Numbered from the stretch's first letter, positions 26,921 through 36,454 are shown. The stretch is 64,000 nucleotides of DNA from Pseudomonas viciae (GCF_004786035.1 NZ_CP035088.1:4724001-4788000); one strand, 5' to 3'. A program made the numbers and translations. Notes: generated from the letters alone by a model not told the origin.

Positions 26921-26952
26921 TTTTAATGAAAAGCCCGTGTTTTTCATTAAAA
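26921..26952. promoter_or_regulatory. Candidate Lrp operator, perfect inverted repeat
   Basis: TTTTAATGAAAA and its exact reverse complement TTTTCATTAAAA, separated by eight bases, lie 28 bases upstream of the Lrp start. AT-rich dyads are usual targets of Lrp/AsnC proteins, so autoregulation and control of the divergent operon are inferred. Confidence 0.6.
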
Positions 26953-27093
26953 AAATCATGCCCCAAAATAAAGCAGAGTGCTAGTCTATTTCCTGCCTGA
27001 AAAGCCTAAAAATAATCTGGGCAAGCAATAGCTCTCCTCTTTAGCACGACGCACTGCCTAATAAAATAATTTCTCTCCAGGGATGGTGTTCGC

Positions 27094-27807
27094 ATGGAAG
27101 ATGAAAAAATAAAGTGCAGCAAAAAGTCTGACCTTTTCACCCGTTACATTGGAACGCAAGTCCTAGAACTTCGCAGTTTCAAGAGGGATCAGTTCCTGAT
27201 GTACTTGACGGGCGTCAGTTTCTTTTCAATAGGCGCCACGTGTTTCATCATCAGCCAACTGGGCACCGACCCATTAGATGTCCTGATCATCTCGATAGAT
27301 AAAATACTGACATTCGGAATGGGCATTTGCTCGGCGATCGTGTCGTTATTCTTTCTAACTTGGTGGATGCTTTGGAACAAAAAATACCCGCCAATAAGTC
27401 CATTCATTACAACGACACTGACAGGCCTGCTGATTGATCTCTGGTCCCTGCTCGGGCTTGGAGAGTATTTGATCGTCAGAATGAATGCATACACATTATT
27501 GGCGACGGGCCTGGTGTTGTGCGCCTATTCATCGGCACTCATCATCATGAGCGGTATTGGCATCAGAATCATGGACCTCGTGGTACTGACCATGGTTTCC
27601 AAATGGGGCTGGTCATTCACCAAAGCCAAGATGATCATTGAAATCGGTATTTTCTCGACTGGCTGGCTTTTAGGCGGCCCCTTTGGCGTGGGAACGATTG
27701 CCTTCCTGCTGGTGATCGGCCCGCTTATTCAACCCTTCATGAATATGAATGCCAAGCGCTTTTCACTTAAGAACTACGGACTGATCCGCGCTTCTTCTGC
27801 TTACTAA
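27094..27807 (+). CDS. YczE/YitT-like integral membrane protein
   Basis: A 237-residue protein with a 35-residue charged N-terminus and about five or six membrane segments (near 38-58, 72-95, 105-128, 133-155, 180-215). The pattern GTDPLDVLIISID resembles the YczE/YyaS/YitT family, membrane proteins of unknown transport function that are often found in biosynthetic clusters. The base composition is low in GC (25 of 60 bases at 27301-27360). It is the first gene of the plus-strand set, divergent from the Lrp regulator and about 100 bases before the radical SAM gene. Confidence 0.78.
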   Translation: MEDEKIKCSKKSDLFTRYIGTQVLELRSFKRDQFLMYLTGVSFFSIGATCFIISQLGTDPLDVLIISIDKILTFGMGICSAIVSLFFLTWWMLWNKKYPPISPFITTTLTGLLIDLWSLLGLGEYLIVRMNAYTLLATGLVLCAYSSALIIMSGIGIRIMDLVVLTMVSKWGWSFTKAKMIIEIGIFSTGWLLGGPFGVGTIAFLLVIGPLIQPFMNMNAKRFSLKNYGLIRASSAY

Positions 27808-27906
27808 TAACTACAAGATGACGGCCACCGCTGGCGGCGGCATTGTTTCGCCTCGACTATTTTAACCGATGATGTTGATAGCAACTTCCGTGATGAGGAG
27901 TGAGAG

Positions 27907-29391
27907 ATGGACACTGCAAAAAGTAAAAACTGGACCCTGGACAGCACCCCGGCAAAACTGGAAGAAATACTTCCAGGGGGCGCGGTAAAGTGTCATCTTT
28001 CCCCACGAAATTGTGTCATACAGGAGGGCAAGGTAGGTTTTTGCAAAGTGCGCGGAAACCGTGGAGGTCGACTCGTTACTTTGAATTACGGCAAAGGCGT
28101 TCACAGCACCGAAGAAACCATCGAAACCGAGGCAGTGTTCCACTTTGCTCCTGGTGAGCGAATTCTTTCCCTGGGCAACATCGGTTGCATGCTCAACTGC
28201 GGTTATTGCCACAACTGGAAGACCTCGCAGGCCAAGTATGTCACCGACAAAGACGTCTACTACTACACCCCTGAGCAGGTAGTGGAAACCGCGCTCAAGC
28301 ATGGAATACGCGTTATTTCCTGGACCTACAACGACCCTGTGGTCTGGCATGAATTCATCCTCGACACGGCAAAGCTGGCCAAGGAAGCGGGCCTGATCAA
28401 CCTCTATAAGTCAGCCTTCTTTATCAGTGAAGAAGCCATTGATGAGTTACTGCCAGTCATTGATATTTTCTCGATTTCACTCAAATCCATTTCCCCCGAA
28501 TACTATCGGAAAGTCACAACAGGCTGGGTAGAGCCAGTCCTGGCCGGTATCAAGAAAGTCTACGACGCCGGCAAATATGTTGAAGTCAGCACCTTGATGG
28601 TGACCGACATCAGTGACGATGAAGACACCGCCCGGAAAATCAGCCAATGGGTACTGGATGAACTGGGTCCGAATGTGCCCCTGCACTTCGTACGGTTTCA
28701 CCCCGATTACAAAATGAGCAACAGTATCCGCACCCCCGTGGACCGGCTCCTGAAAGCACGGGACGTTGCCCGGAGCATGGGCGTCGAGCATGTCTACCTG
28801 GGTAACGTAAATGATATCGAGGGCACCAACACCAGTTGCAATAACTGTAACGCCCTGCTCGTCACCCGCTACGGTTTGAACGCTGAAATAATCGGCCTGG
28901 ACAGCAAAGGATGCTGCTCCCAGTGCGGACACGATGCGCATTTCAAATTGCTGGGCGAACCCGAAGCGAACACAACTGTTGAACTGCAGGAGGAGGCACT
29001 GAGCGATTACGAGAAGCGAAAATTCGAGTGGCACGGGGATATCGTATCGCTGCACGCCCAAGTACTGAATACCGAAGACTTCGAACAGACTGTGTACCTG
29101 CGGCGCAATTATACCGACGGGCACAACAGCGATTGGAAATCGCTGACACTGCGAGCGCATGAAAGCTATCGATTCATTATCGCCAAGGCACGCATCGATG
29201 AATCAGGCCCTGAGGTCTGGCTTCCCAAGGGAGTGAACTCTAACCTTCATGAAGTATTCGACAGGGCTCACTTCCCAACCGAGTCGATTGAAGAGATTGG
29301 TATTTCGCAGAATGACATTACCCCGACCATTGGTTATGAGGGCAAGCAGAACATGTATGAGCAGGTCATCAAAATGGTCAGCCAGTCATGA
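27907..29391 (+). CDS. Radical SAM enzyme, AmmeMemoRadiSam/PflA-like, with C-terminal extension
   Basis: A 494-residue protein. The 4Fe-4S/SAM motif CMLNCGYC gives Cys94, Cys98 and Cys101. Before it, Cys29, Cys36 and Cys46 (CHLSPRNC and VGFCKVRGN) match the Cys-rich N-terminus of the AmmeMemoRadiSam-type enzymes related to pyruvate-formate-lyase activase. After the barrel, CNNC (311-314) and CCSQC (336-340) look like a rubredoxin-like zinc knuckle. Residues 351-494 are an extra domain I do not recognise. No Memo/AMMECR1 partner is seen. GAGGAG lies six bases before the ATG. Its stop overlaps the next ATG (ATGA). The reaction is unknown. Confidence 0.85.
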   Translation: MDTAKSKNWTLDSTPAKLEEILPGGAVKCHLSPRNCVIQEGKVGFCKVRGNRGGRLVTLNYGKGVHSTEETIETEAVFHFAPGERILSLGNIGCMLNCGYCHNWKTSQAKYVTDKDVYYYTPEQVVETALKHGIRVISWTYNDPVVWHEFILDTAKLAKEAGLINLYKSAFFISEEAIDELLPVIDIFSISLKSISPEYYRKVTTGWVEPVLAGIKKVYDAGKYVEVSTLMVTDISDDEDTARKISQWVLDELGPNVPLHFVRFHPDYKMSNSIRTPVDRLLKARDVARSMGVEHVYLGNVNDIEGTNTSCNNCNALLVTRYGLNAEIIGLDSKGCCSQCGHDAHFKLLGEPEANTTVELQEEALSDYEKRKFEWHGDIVSLHAQVLNTEDFEQTVYLRRNYTDGHNSDWKSLTLRAHESYRFIIAKARIDESGPEVWLPKGVNSNLHEVFDRAHFPTESIEEIGISQNDITPTIGYEGKQNMYEQVIKMVSQS

Positions 29392-30533
29392 ATGTGTCTA
29401 CTGAAATACTTCATATCAAGGTGGATGATCGAGAGGCCCATCCCTCGGTAACACCTATTTATCAGTGCAGTGCTTTTAGTGCGGATTCGGCGTTCTTCTA
29501 CTCGAGAAAAGCCAACCCCAATGTGACTGAATTGGAACAGGTTGTCGCGGCCCTGGAAGGCAGTGAATACGCCTTGGCCTACAGCACTGGGATGAGCGCC
29601 ATTTACATGGTTTTGGAGCTGTTGAAACCGGGTGGCTCGCTGGTAATCAACAAATTCATCTATGGCTGTTCCTATAAGTTGTTTCAGAGGTATGCGGCAC
29701 GTATCGGTGCGCAACTGACGATCCTGGACCTCACCACAGAAGAAGGTTTGAAAGCGTTGCCGGCGAACGTCGACATGGTCATTTTTGAAACACCGACCAA
29801 TCCGTTCCTGAAAGACATCGATATTCACGCGGTCAGCAAGGCCGTCAAGCAAAATAACCCACAGGCCCTGGTGGTCGTTGACAACACCTGGGCCACCCCG
29901 ATATTCCAGAAGCCACTGAACTTTGGCGCCGACATTTCACTGTACAGTGCAACGAAATACTTCTCCGGGCATAGCGATGTCATGGGCGGTTTGGTACTGG
30001 TCAACAATGAAGTGATTTATAACCGCTTGCTCGAAGGGCGCTTTTATTCAGGCTCGATACTCACCCCCAATAGCGCCTGGCTGCTTCGTCGAAGCATGCA
30101 GACGTTCAACCTGCGAATGGAGAAACACAGCCGTACCACGTCCAGCATGCTCAACTACCTGCGAGAACTGCCTTTTATTGAGAAAGTTTATTATCCGCGG
30201 GTCGATGGCAAACAATTGACCGGCTATGGCGGCATTGTGTTCGTTGATATCCGACCCGACTTGGTTGCCTTCTACAAAACGTTTACCGGTGCGCTCAAGT
30301 GGTTTGGCACGGGCACGGGAATGGCCTGCGTGACTTCGATGGTTGCGCAGCCCTTTAGTGGTAGTCATGCCTCAATGACCGATCAGGAAAAAGCCGACAT
30401 GGGCATTGAAAAAGGCTTGGTTCGATTGTGCTTTGGTTTGGAGGACCTTGAGGATCTTAAAGCCGACCTGCTGCAAGCATTCGAAGCCACGGAGAATAAG
30501 GTCAATCAAAAAAGCTCACTCAATCCTGCCTGA
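29388..30533 (+). CDS. Cys/Met-metabolism PLP-dependent enzyme
   Basis: A 381-residue fold-type I PLP enzyme of the cystathionine gamma-synthase/methionine gamma-lyase family. The PLP lysine is Lys190 (SLYSATKYFSGHSDVMGG); other motifs are ALAYSTGMSAIYMVLELL, FETPTNPFLK and VVDNTWATP. These enzymes do beta/gamma elimination or replacement on sulfur or O-acyl amino acids. Which one this does cannot be read off. It is translationally coupled to the radical SAM gene, which suggests sequential steps on one amino-acid substrate. An intrinsic terminator follows. Confidence 0.9.
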   Translation: MNVSTEILHIKVDDREAHPSVTPIYQCSAFSADSAFFYSRKANPNVTELEQVVAALEGSEYALAYSTGMSAIYMVLELLKPGGSLVINKFIYGCSYKLFQRYAARIGAQLTILDLTTEEGLKALPANVDMVIFETPTNPFLKDIDIHAVSKAVKQNNPQALVVVDNTWATPIFQKPLNFGADISLYSATKYFSGHSDVMGGLVLVNNEVIYNRLLEGRFYSGSILTPNSAWLLRRSMQTFNLRMEKHSRTTSSMLNYLRELPFIEKVYYPRVDGKQLTGYGGIVFVDIRPDLVAFYKTFTGALKWFGTGTGMACVTSMVAQPFSGSHASMTDQEKADMGIEKGLVRLCFGLEDLEDLKADLLQAFEATENKVNQKSSLNPA

Positions 30534-30548
30534 CGGGTGGTAATCATC

Positions 30549-30582
30549 AGCAACGAGCCTTAAAAGGGCTCGTTGCTTTTTT
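30549..30582 (+). terminator. Strong intrinsic terminator before the aminotransferase
   Basis: AGCAACGAGCC and GGCTCGTTGCT are perfect 11-base arms with a seven-base loop, followed by T6. It lies 16 bases after the PLP lyase stop and only four bases before the next GGAG site. Confidence 0.88.
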
Positions 30583-30597
30583 AATGGAGCAGCGAGA

Positions 30598-31854
30598 TTG
30601 TCCAGCGCATTCGAAAACACAATATTCGAAGACCCCATTCTGAACGTTATCCACCTTCTAAACTCCATCGCCCAGGAAAACCCGGAAGCCATTTCCCTGG
30701 CTTCAGGTCGGCCGGATGATGAGCAGTGTGACCCCGTGCTCATCGACAAGGGGTTGACCCGTTACCAACAGCACGTCGCCAGTACTGAGCAGTCACTTGC
30801 AACACTGCTTTGCCAATATGGAAAAACCGCTGGAGTCATCAATGACATCCTCGCCGACTATTTGCAGGTGGATGAAGGGATAAAAGTTCTTAACCCTGAA
30901 AGCATTGTGGTGTGCATGGGCTTTCAAGAAGCTTGCACTTTGACGCTCTTATCCATCTTTGAGGGCGGCGGTATTTTATTGGTGCCGGATCCGGTGTTTT
31001 CCGGGATTACGGGGATTGCAAAACTGCTAAGGATAAAAATCCTACCCGTGCCCATGGCGACCTTTCTCAACCCCACTGCCCTGCGCAAGGTAGCTGAAGA
31101 CCTTGAATCCAGAGGGGAAAAAATCAAAGCACTGTATGCGATTGCGGATTTCAGCAACCCCACCGCCGACAGCCTTTCCTATCACGACAGGCGGGCGATG
31201 CTGCGTTTAGCCAAGGAAATGGATTTTTTCATCCTCGAGGATACTGCCTACAGCTACTTCAGATACGAGGGAGAGAAAATTCCGTCGATGAAGTCGATCG
31301 ACAGCAGCCGAGTGTTCCTGCTGGGTTCATTTTCAAAGTCGATTTTTCCAGGCTTGCGCATGGGCTATGTGGTCGCTCCAGAAGGCGACGGGGTTATGCC
31401 CTTCAGCACCAGGCTGTGCAAGGCCAAAAGCCTGGTCACGGTCAATACCCCGGCCCTGTGCCAGGCTGTTGTCGCAGGGCTACTGATCGAGAACCATTAT
31501 TCGCTGAAAGGGTTGAACCAACCCAGAGTGTTGTCTTACACAAACAAAAGAGACCACATGATTAAATGCCTTGAGCGGCAATTCCCACTCAAGGCTGACG
31601 CCCGAAGAACGATCACCTGGAATCATCCGGCAGGCGGCTTCTTCATCAATGTGCACCTGCCTTTCGTCTTTGGATATTCTGAAATGTGCGAATGCGCCAA
31701 GGACTTCAAAGTCATTGTGTTTCCCACTTCCTTGTTCTCACTGACGAACGACGCGGTTACTCAGGTGAGGTTGTCGTTTAGTAATGCGACAACGCCCGAG
31801 GTCACACAGGCAATAGACCGTTTCAGGGCATACGTTGAGTTTAAAATGCCCTGA
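30598..31854 (+). CDS. PLP-dependent aminotransferase, class I/II
   Basis: A 418-residue fold-type I aminotransferase without the GntR domain of MocR proteins. PLP lysine Lys247 lies in LLGSFSKSIFPGLRMGYV, with SNPTADSLS as the substrate-site Asn and the C-terminal Arg in VRLSFSNA. The N-terminal ISLASGRPDDEQ recalls the HpgT-type aminotransferases of natural-product pathways. The start is TTG at 30598, supported by GGAG eight bases upstream; no in-frame ATG is near. Low GC like its neighbours. Converges with lysE 10 bases away. Confidence 0.87.
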   Translation: MSSAFENTIFEDPILNVIHLLNSIAQENPEAISLASGRPDDEQCDPVLIDKGLTRYQQHVASTEQSLATLLCQYGKTAGVINDILADYLQVDEGIKVLNPESIVVCMGFQEACTLTLLSIFEGGGILLVPDPVFSGITGIAKLLRIKILPVPMATFLNPTALRKVAEDLESRGEKIKALYAIADFSNPTADSLSYHDRRAMLRLAKEMDFFILEDTAYSYFRYEGEKIPSMKSIDSSRVFLLGSFSKSIFPGLRMGYVVAPEGDGVMPFSTRLCKAKSLVTVNTPALCQAVVAGLLIENHYSLKGLNQPRVLSYTNKRDHMIKCLERQFPLKADARRTITWNHPAGGFFINVHLPFVFGYSEMCECAKDFKVIVFPTSLFSLTNDAVTQVRLSFSNATTPEVTQAIDRFRAYVEFKMP

Positions 31855-31864
31855 AACACCCCTC

Positions 31865-32497
31865 TCACGCTGCCGTGGCCAGCATGACGCCAGTGGCTAC
31901 TTGGTAAGCGCCCAGAATCGTGATGGTTGCCCCGGAAAGGTAGTTGATCAATTTGAGCTTTGATTGGGCGATCCTGGCCTTGAAAATGGAGGAGAAGCCG
32001 CTCAATCCCAGCCACCAGGCCGCCGAGCCCAGAAAGATACCTGTCACCATGGGCAGCACTGAGTGCTGACTGCTTTGATCACTGACCATACCGTCACTCA
32101 GCGCGGCGAATATCGCGATAAACGATAAGATCGTCATGGGGTTCGACAGGGTCAAGAACAGCGTGGTCGAGTAGGCTTTGAACATGTTGGCACGCTCACC
32201 CGCCATAGCGGTTGCGCCGCCCTTCGATCGGATCGTTTGATAACCAATGTAAGCGAGGAATACCCCGCCGAAAATGCACAACCATGGTTTAAAGCTAATG
32301 AGCGTTGCGATGATGGCCGTGACCCCCAAGGCCCCAATAAATCCATAGATCGAATCGGCGGTGGCCGCCCCCAACCCTGTCGCGAAACCGGCTCTCCAGC
32401 CGAGCATGAGACTTCTCTGTATACACAACAGCCCAATGGGTCCCACAGGCGCTGCAATGCAAAGCCCGATGACCATTGATTTAACGAAAATCAACAT
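31865..32497 (-). CDS. LysE/RhtB family amino-acid exporter
   Basis: A 210-residue polytopic protein with six hydrophobic segments and the LysE signature PVGPIGLLCIQRSLMLGWRAG at residues 18-38. The family exports amino acids and their derivatives across the inner membrane. It faces the aminotransferase tail to tail. The promoter side (32498-32740) is AT-rich with ATTAATTATTAAT at 32553-32565, which may bind the Lrp regulator. In context it is the likely export pump for the cluster's product. Confidence 0.88.
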   Translation of the reverse strand: MLIFVKSMVIGLCIAAPVGPIGLLCIQRSLMLGWRAGFATGLGAATADSIYGFIGALGVTAIIATLISFKPWLCIFGGVFLAYIGYQTIRSKGGATAMAGERANMFKAYSTTLFLTLSNPMTILSFIAIFAALSDGMVSDQSSQHSVLPMVTGIFLGSAAWWLGLSGFSSIFKARIAQSKLKLINYLSGATITILGAYQVATGVMLATAA

Positions 32498-32740
32498 AAA
32501 TGCACCTCCTGAATGGGTACTGGAAGGTTAGGAGAAGTGCATTTTTTTAGAAATTAATTATTAATCTTCGTCACGCCATATCCCTCAGTTTTGCATGAAG
32601 TGCTCTCATTCCCCCTTCATTATTAAGGTGAAGCAACACCCCGACCCTCAGACAGAACAATCCACGAAAATTGTTCGTTAGAGGTTCACGGAGACTGACT
32701 CTCTACACCCTGAGGATTGAACTGAGTTTTTCACGCGCAT

Positions 32741-32773
32741 AAAAAAACGCCGCTCAATGAGCGGCGTTTTTTT
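32741..32773 (-). terminator. Terminator of the tRNA operon
   Basis: A7-CGCCGCTC / GAGCGGCG-T7 perfect hairpin just downstream of the last minus-strand tRNA. The symmetrical A and T runs make it bidirectional. Confidence 0.9.
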
Positions 32774-32778
32774 GAATT

Positions 32779-32854
<76 letters not shown>

Positions 32855-32857
32855 AAA

Positions 32858-32933
32858 TGGCGTCCCCTAGGGGACTCGAACCCCTGTTACCGCCGTGAAA
32901 GGGCGGTGTCCTAGGCCACTAGACGAAGGGGAC
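32858..32933 (-). tRNA. tRNA-Glu (TTC), copy 2
   Basis: A 76-base tRNA on the minus strand: GTCCCCTTCGTCTAG start, anticodon TTC in CCCTTTCACGG, GTTCGAGTC and encoded CCA. Three bases separate it from tRNA-Gly. Identical to the copy at 33117-33192. Confidence 0.96.
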
Positions 32934-33038
32934 ACGCTGCCCGGAACACATGGTGTGTGTTCCAGTGCCCAGACCCGCATCCTAAGATGCCGGCTCTGGT
33001 TTCACTCAGCCCTGCCCGAAAGCAACGCTGTTTAAAAA

Positions 33039-33114
<76 letters not shown>

Positions 33115-33116
33115 AT

Positions 33117-33192
33117 TGGCGTCCCCTAGGGGACTCGAACCCCTGTTACCGCCGTGAAAGGGCGGTGTCCTAGGCCACTAGACGAAGGGGAC
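33117..33192 (-). tRNA. tRNA-Glu (TTC), copy 1
   Basis: Promoter-proximal gene of the four-tRNA minus-strand cluster, identical to the other tRNA-Glu. The 359 bases upstream (33193-33551) hold no gene that I can support; they must carry the tRNA promoter and that of the next plus-strand gene. Confidence 0.96.
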
Positions 33193-33551
33193 ACACGTAC
33201 AACATTCACTGCTTACCGCGTTTAGCTGAGTGCTTTACGCTGTAAGTGGCGCGCATTCTATGGATGGATTGGAGGGTCGTCAACCCCCAGATATAAATTT
33301 ATTTAAATCAATGACTTCGCCCGGTTTGGAGGCCATTCGCAGATTTTGCTCGCCTGGTCTCTGACGTCTATATTCTGTCGCCCGCCAAGACGCTATAGTC
33401 GCGTCTGGCAAATAGTGGCAATGTGCATCTACTTAGCTGTGCTTCATATAAACAGCACGACGCCCGTCTAATCACGTCGCACGGGCCTATGCGCTTAAAA
33501 GCCAAGCCACTACACTCATAACATGCGAACCCCATTAAAGAGGTCTTACCG

Positions 33552-34322
33552 GTGACACCACTCATGATCACCCTGCTCGTCGTAGCCGGGATCGCACTGT
33601 TGATTGCCATTGGCTACATGAACCATGTGGTGGAAAACAATAAGCTGGAAAAGGCCCGCACCAAGGTTGAACTCAACGACCGCATGCGTCGCTGTGGCGA
33701 ACTCACGGAAACCTTTCCGGGGCAGTTGATGACCCCGGCCCTGAAATTGCTGATGACGCGCCTTGAGATGAACGTCTGCCAGCGCTTGCTGAACCTGGAG
33801 AAAACCAATAACGCGGTCAAGGCGCGCCTTGATGAACTGAACGCATTAGCCGCCCAAGGTGAATCGATCCCGGTAAACAATCCACCAGCACCGATCCTGA
33901 CCGAGGCCAAGGCCAAGGATGTGCGGTTTCTGCTCGAGGCTTTGCATGGTCAGATCACCCGCGCCGCCCAGGACGGTTTTCTGCCAGCCAACGAAGCCAA
34001 GCGCTGGATCCGCGAAGTACGGCACATCCTCGTCCTGTTGCACATCGAGTTCTTCAACAACCTCGGTCAACAAGCCTTGCAGCAAGAGCAACCAGGCCAG
34101 GCCCGCCTGGCATTCGAACGCGGCGTGCAATACTTGCGCAAACAACAGGAACCGCAGGTCTACGCCGAGCAACTGGCCTACCTGGAGAAACTCCTGGGCC
34201 GGGCCAATGCCATGGTCCTGGCCAGCACCCAGCCCGTCGAAGGCGAAGTCAACCAGTTGACCGAAGGCTTGAAGGATGACGAAATAAACGACGAGTGGAA
34301 GAAGAAGAAGGTTTACGACTGA
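33552..34322 (+). CDS. Membrane-anchored protein of unknown function
   Basis: A 256-residue protein with one N-terminal membrane segment (residues 5-24) and a long helical, charged cytoplasmic part. Residues 155-215 (LHIEFFNNLGQQALQQEQPG and FERGVQYLRKQ) look like one TPR-type hairpin, so it may be a scaffold. The tail is Lys-rich (EWKKKKVYD). GTG at 33552 has GAGG eight bases upstream; an ATG four codons later is possible. I do not recognise the family. It is followed by a palindromic repeat. Confidence 0.75.
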   Translation: MTPLMITLLVVAGIALLIAIGYMNHVVENNKLEKARTKVELNDRMRRCGELTETFPGQLMTPALKLLMTRLEMNVCQRLLNLEKTNNAVKARLDELNALAAQGESIPVNNPPAPILTEAKAKDVRFLLEALHGQITRAAQDGFLPANEAKRWIREVRHILVLLHIEFFNNLGQQALQQEQPGQARLAFERGVQYLRKQQEPQVYAEQLAYLEKLLGRANAMVLASTQPVEGEVNQLTEGLKDDEINDEWKKKKVYD

Positions 34323-34325
34323 AAT

Positions 34326-34472
34326 GTGGCGAGGGAACTTGCTCCCGCCAAGCTGTGTAGGAGCTGTCGAGTGCAACAAGGCTGCGGTCTTTCTCCAAAC
34401 GCTTGAGTCCCAAGCGAAAGATCAAAACATCGCAGCCTTCAGTAGCGCCTACACAGCCCAACGGGAGCAAGC
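34326..34472. repeat. Palindromic repeats (GCTGCGATC family plus REP fragments)
   Basis: GTGTAGGAGCTGTCGAGTGC at 34354 pairs with the AGTAGCGCCTACAC end near 34454; inner arms are GGCTGCGGTC/ GATCAAAACATCGCAGCC. Flanking GTGGCGAGGGAACTTGCTCC (34326) and CGGGAGCAAGCGCT (34462) are REP-like halves that enclose it. Confidence 0.75.
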
Positions 34473-34486
34473 GCTCATGGAACAAA

Positions 34487-36454
34487 TCACAACCTGAAAT
34501 GCCCCACCATCCCCTTCAGCTTAACGCCCAACTGTGCCAGCTCAATGCTGGACGCGGCATTGCCCTGCATCGCCAGGGAGGATTGATCGGCGCTGGCCCG
34601 AATACTGGTGACGCTGCGGTTGATCTCCTCGGCCACTGAACTCTGCTGCTCGGCCGCAGCCGCGATCTGCTGGTTCATCTGTTGGATCAACGACACAGCA
34701 GCAGCAATGCTTCCCAGGGCGCTTTCAGTCTGCAGTGCATCGCTGACCGCCATTTTCACTAGCTCGCCACTGCTCTGGATCTGCTGCACGGAGGTGTGGG
34801 CCGCTGAGCGCAAGGCGCTGACCAACCGCTCGATTTCCTCGGTGGACTGTTGCGTGCGCCTGGCCAGGGCCCGCACCTCATCGGCCACCACTGCAAAGCC
34901 CCTGCCCTGCTCACCGGCCCGAGCAGCCTCAATGGCGGCATTGAGCGCCAGCAAGTTGGTTTGCTCGGCAACGCTCTTGATCACACTCAATACCGTACCG
35001 ATGTTCTGGATCTCCGCGCTGAGGCTTTCAATGCTGGTGCTGGCCGAAGTGGCCGAATCGGCCAGTTGCTCGATACGCACCATGCTCTGACGCACCACCT
35101 GTTGGCCGCTCTCGACTTTATCGTCGGCGGTCTGGGCCGCTTGAGCCGCTTCTTCGGCATTGCGCGCCACGTCGTGGACGGTGGCGGTCATCTGGTTCAT
35201 GGCCGTGGCGACCTGCTCGGTTTCCTCTTTCTGGCTGCTGACCTCCAGGTTGGTCTGCTCCGTCACGGTCGACAGCGATTGGGCGGAGTTGGCCAACTGC
35301 TCGATACCGGCCTGCAAGCCACTGACGATACTGCTCAGGCCGGCCCCCATCTGTTGCATGGCCAGCATCAACTGACCAATTTCGTCGCGGCGCGTCACTT
35401 CGACCGTAGCGCTCAAGTCACCCGCCGCAATCTGCTGGGCGACACGAATGACGCTGCGCAGCGGTGCAACGATCAACCGGGTAATGACCCAGGCCGCGAT
35501 CAAGCCCACCAACAGTGCCAGGGCCGACGAACCGATGATCAGCAGCGAGTTCTTTTTCAGTTCGGTCCGCATCGCACCGTCTTCGGCGCTGTAGGCCTGG
35601 TCTACCCGCTCCACGACTTGGGCGGCCCGCTCGTGCAGTTGTTGGTAGACGATTTTTTCCTTGGCCAACAGCCCGGTGTATTCGGCCAGTTGCTGGTTGA
35701 ACCCGGCGATGTGCCCGGCCACTTCGTTAAGCACGGTCTGGTAACCCGGGTCCTTGATGACGGCCTTGAGCGCTTCAGCCTGTTTCATGGCCTGCTCGGC
35801 CTGTTCAATATTGCCTTGCCCGACCGCCTCATCACTGCCTTTGCGACTCTGGTCCAGACGGACCCGCGCTTCGTTCATGGCCTGCAGCATCAACCGCGAC
35901 ACTTCGCTGATCTGGTTGGCCTGCTCGATGAACTCAGCGCCCTCCTTGCCTTCGGTGTCTTTCAAGGTATAGGCGCCATCGTCCGCCAACCCCGCCTGTA
36001 GCACATCCAGGTTATTGGCGACGCTGGACACCGACCAACTGGCCATTTCCAGCGCCAGGTCCTTGCTCTGGCTCAAGCTGACAAACTCGTCGAACGCTTT
36101 GCGATAAGCCGCCAGCGCCTGCTCGACGTCGCTCATCACCGGGCCATTGGCCGCCGACTGCGCCTTGAGCACGTTCGCCAGGACAATCAGCCCGTCGACG
36201 CCCTGGCGCAGGGCGTCGGCCGTCTTAGCGTCGGAGCGCAGGGCGTAGTCCTGCTCAAGCAGGCGGACCTTGAGTAGCTCGCTGTTAAGGGCGGACATCT
36301 GTTTGAGCCCCTCGAAGCGATGGCTGATGGTCTGCAGGGACCAGACTCCGATAGCCGCCACCACAGCAGTGAGCAGTAATACCAGGACGAACCCGATACC
36401 CAGTTTTTTTGCCATACCGAGGTTGGCAAAACGTCCTTGCACGGCCGAAATCAT
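34487..36454 (-). CDS. Methyl-accepting chemotaxis protein, HBM-like sensor
   Basis: A 655-residue chemoreceptor. Membrane helices at 17-38 and 303-326 bound a 265-residue periplasmic domain that is all-helical and Ala/Gln-rich, matching the helical bimodular (HBM) type found in P. putida McpS. A HAMP domain follows (about 327-380), then the signalling domain with the conserved hairpin tip [20 protein letters not shown] and [17 protein letters not shown]. No C-terminal CheR-binding pentapeptide is seen (it ends VGHFRL). The ligand cannot be inferred. Confidence 0.93.
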   Translation of the reverse strand: MISAVQGRFANLGMAKKLGIGFVLVLLLTAVVAAIGVWSLQTISHRFEGLKQMSALNSELLKVRLLEQDYALRSDAKTADALRQGVDGLIVLANVLKAQSAANGPVMSDVEQALAAYRKAFDEFVSLSQSKDLALEMASWSVSSVANNLDVLQAGLADDGAYTLKDTEGKEGAEFIEQANQISEVSRLMLQAMNEARVRLDQSRKGSDEAVGQGNIEQAEQAMKQAEALKAVIKDPGYQTVLNEVAGHIAGFNQQLAEYTGLLAKEKIVYQQLHERAAQVVERVDQAYSAEDGAMRTELKKNSLLIIGSSALALLVGLIAAWVITRLIVAPLRSVIRVAQQIAAGDLSATVEVTRRDEIGQLMLAMQQMGAGLSSIVSGLQAGIEQLANSAQSLSTVTEQTNLEVSSQKEETEQVATAMNQMTATVHDVARNAEEAAQAAQTADDKVESGQQVVRQSMVRIEQLADSATSASTSIESLSAEIQNIGTVLSVIKSVAEQTNLLALNAAIEAARAGEQGRGFAVVADEVRALARRTQQSTEEIERLVSALRSAAHTSVQQIQSSGELVKMAVSDALQTESALGSIAAAVSLIQQMNQQIAAAAEQQSSVAEEINRSVTSIRASADQSSLAMQGNAASSIELAQLGVKLKGMVGHFRL

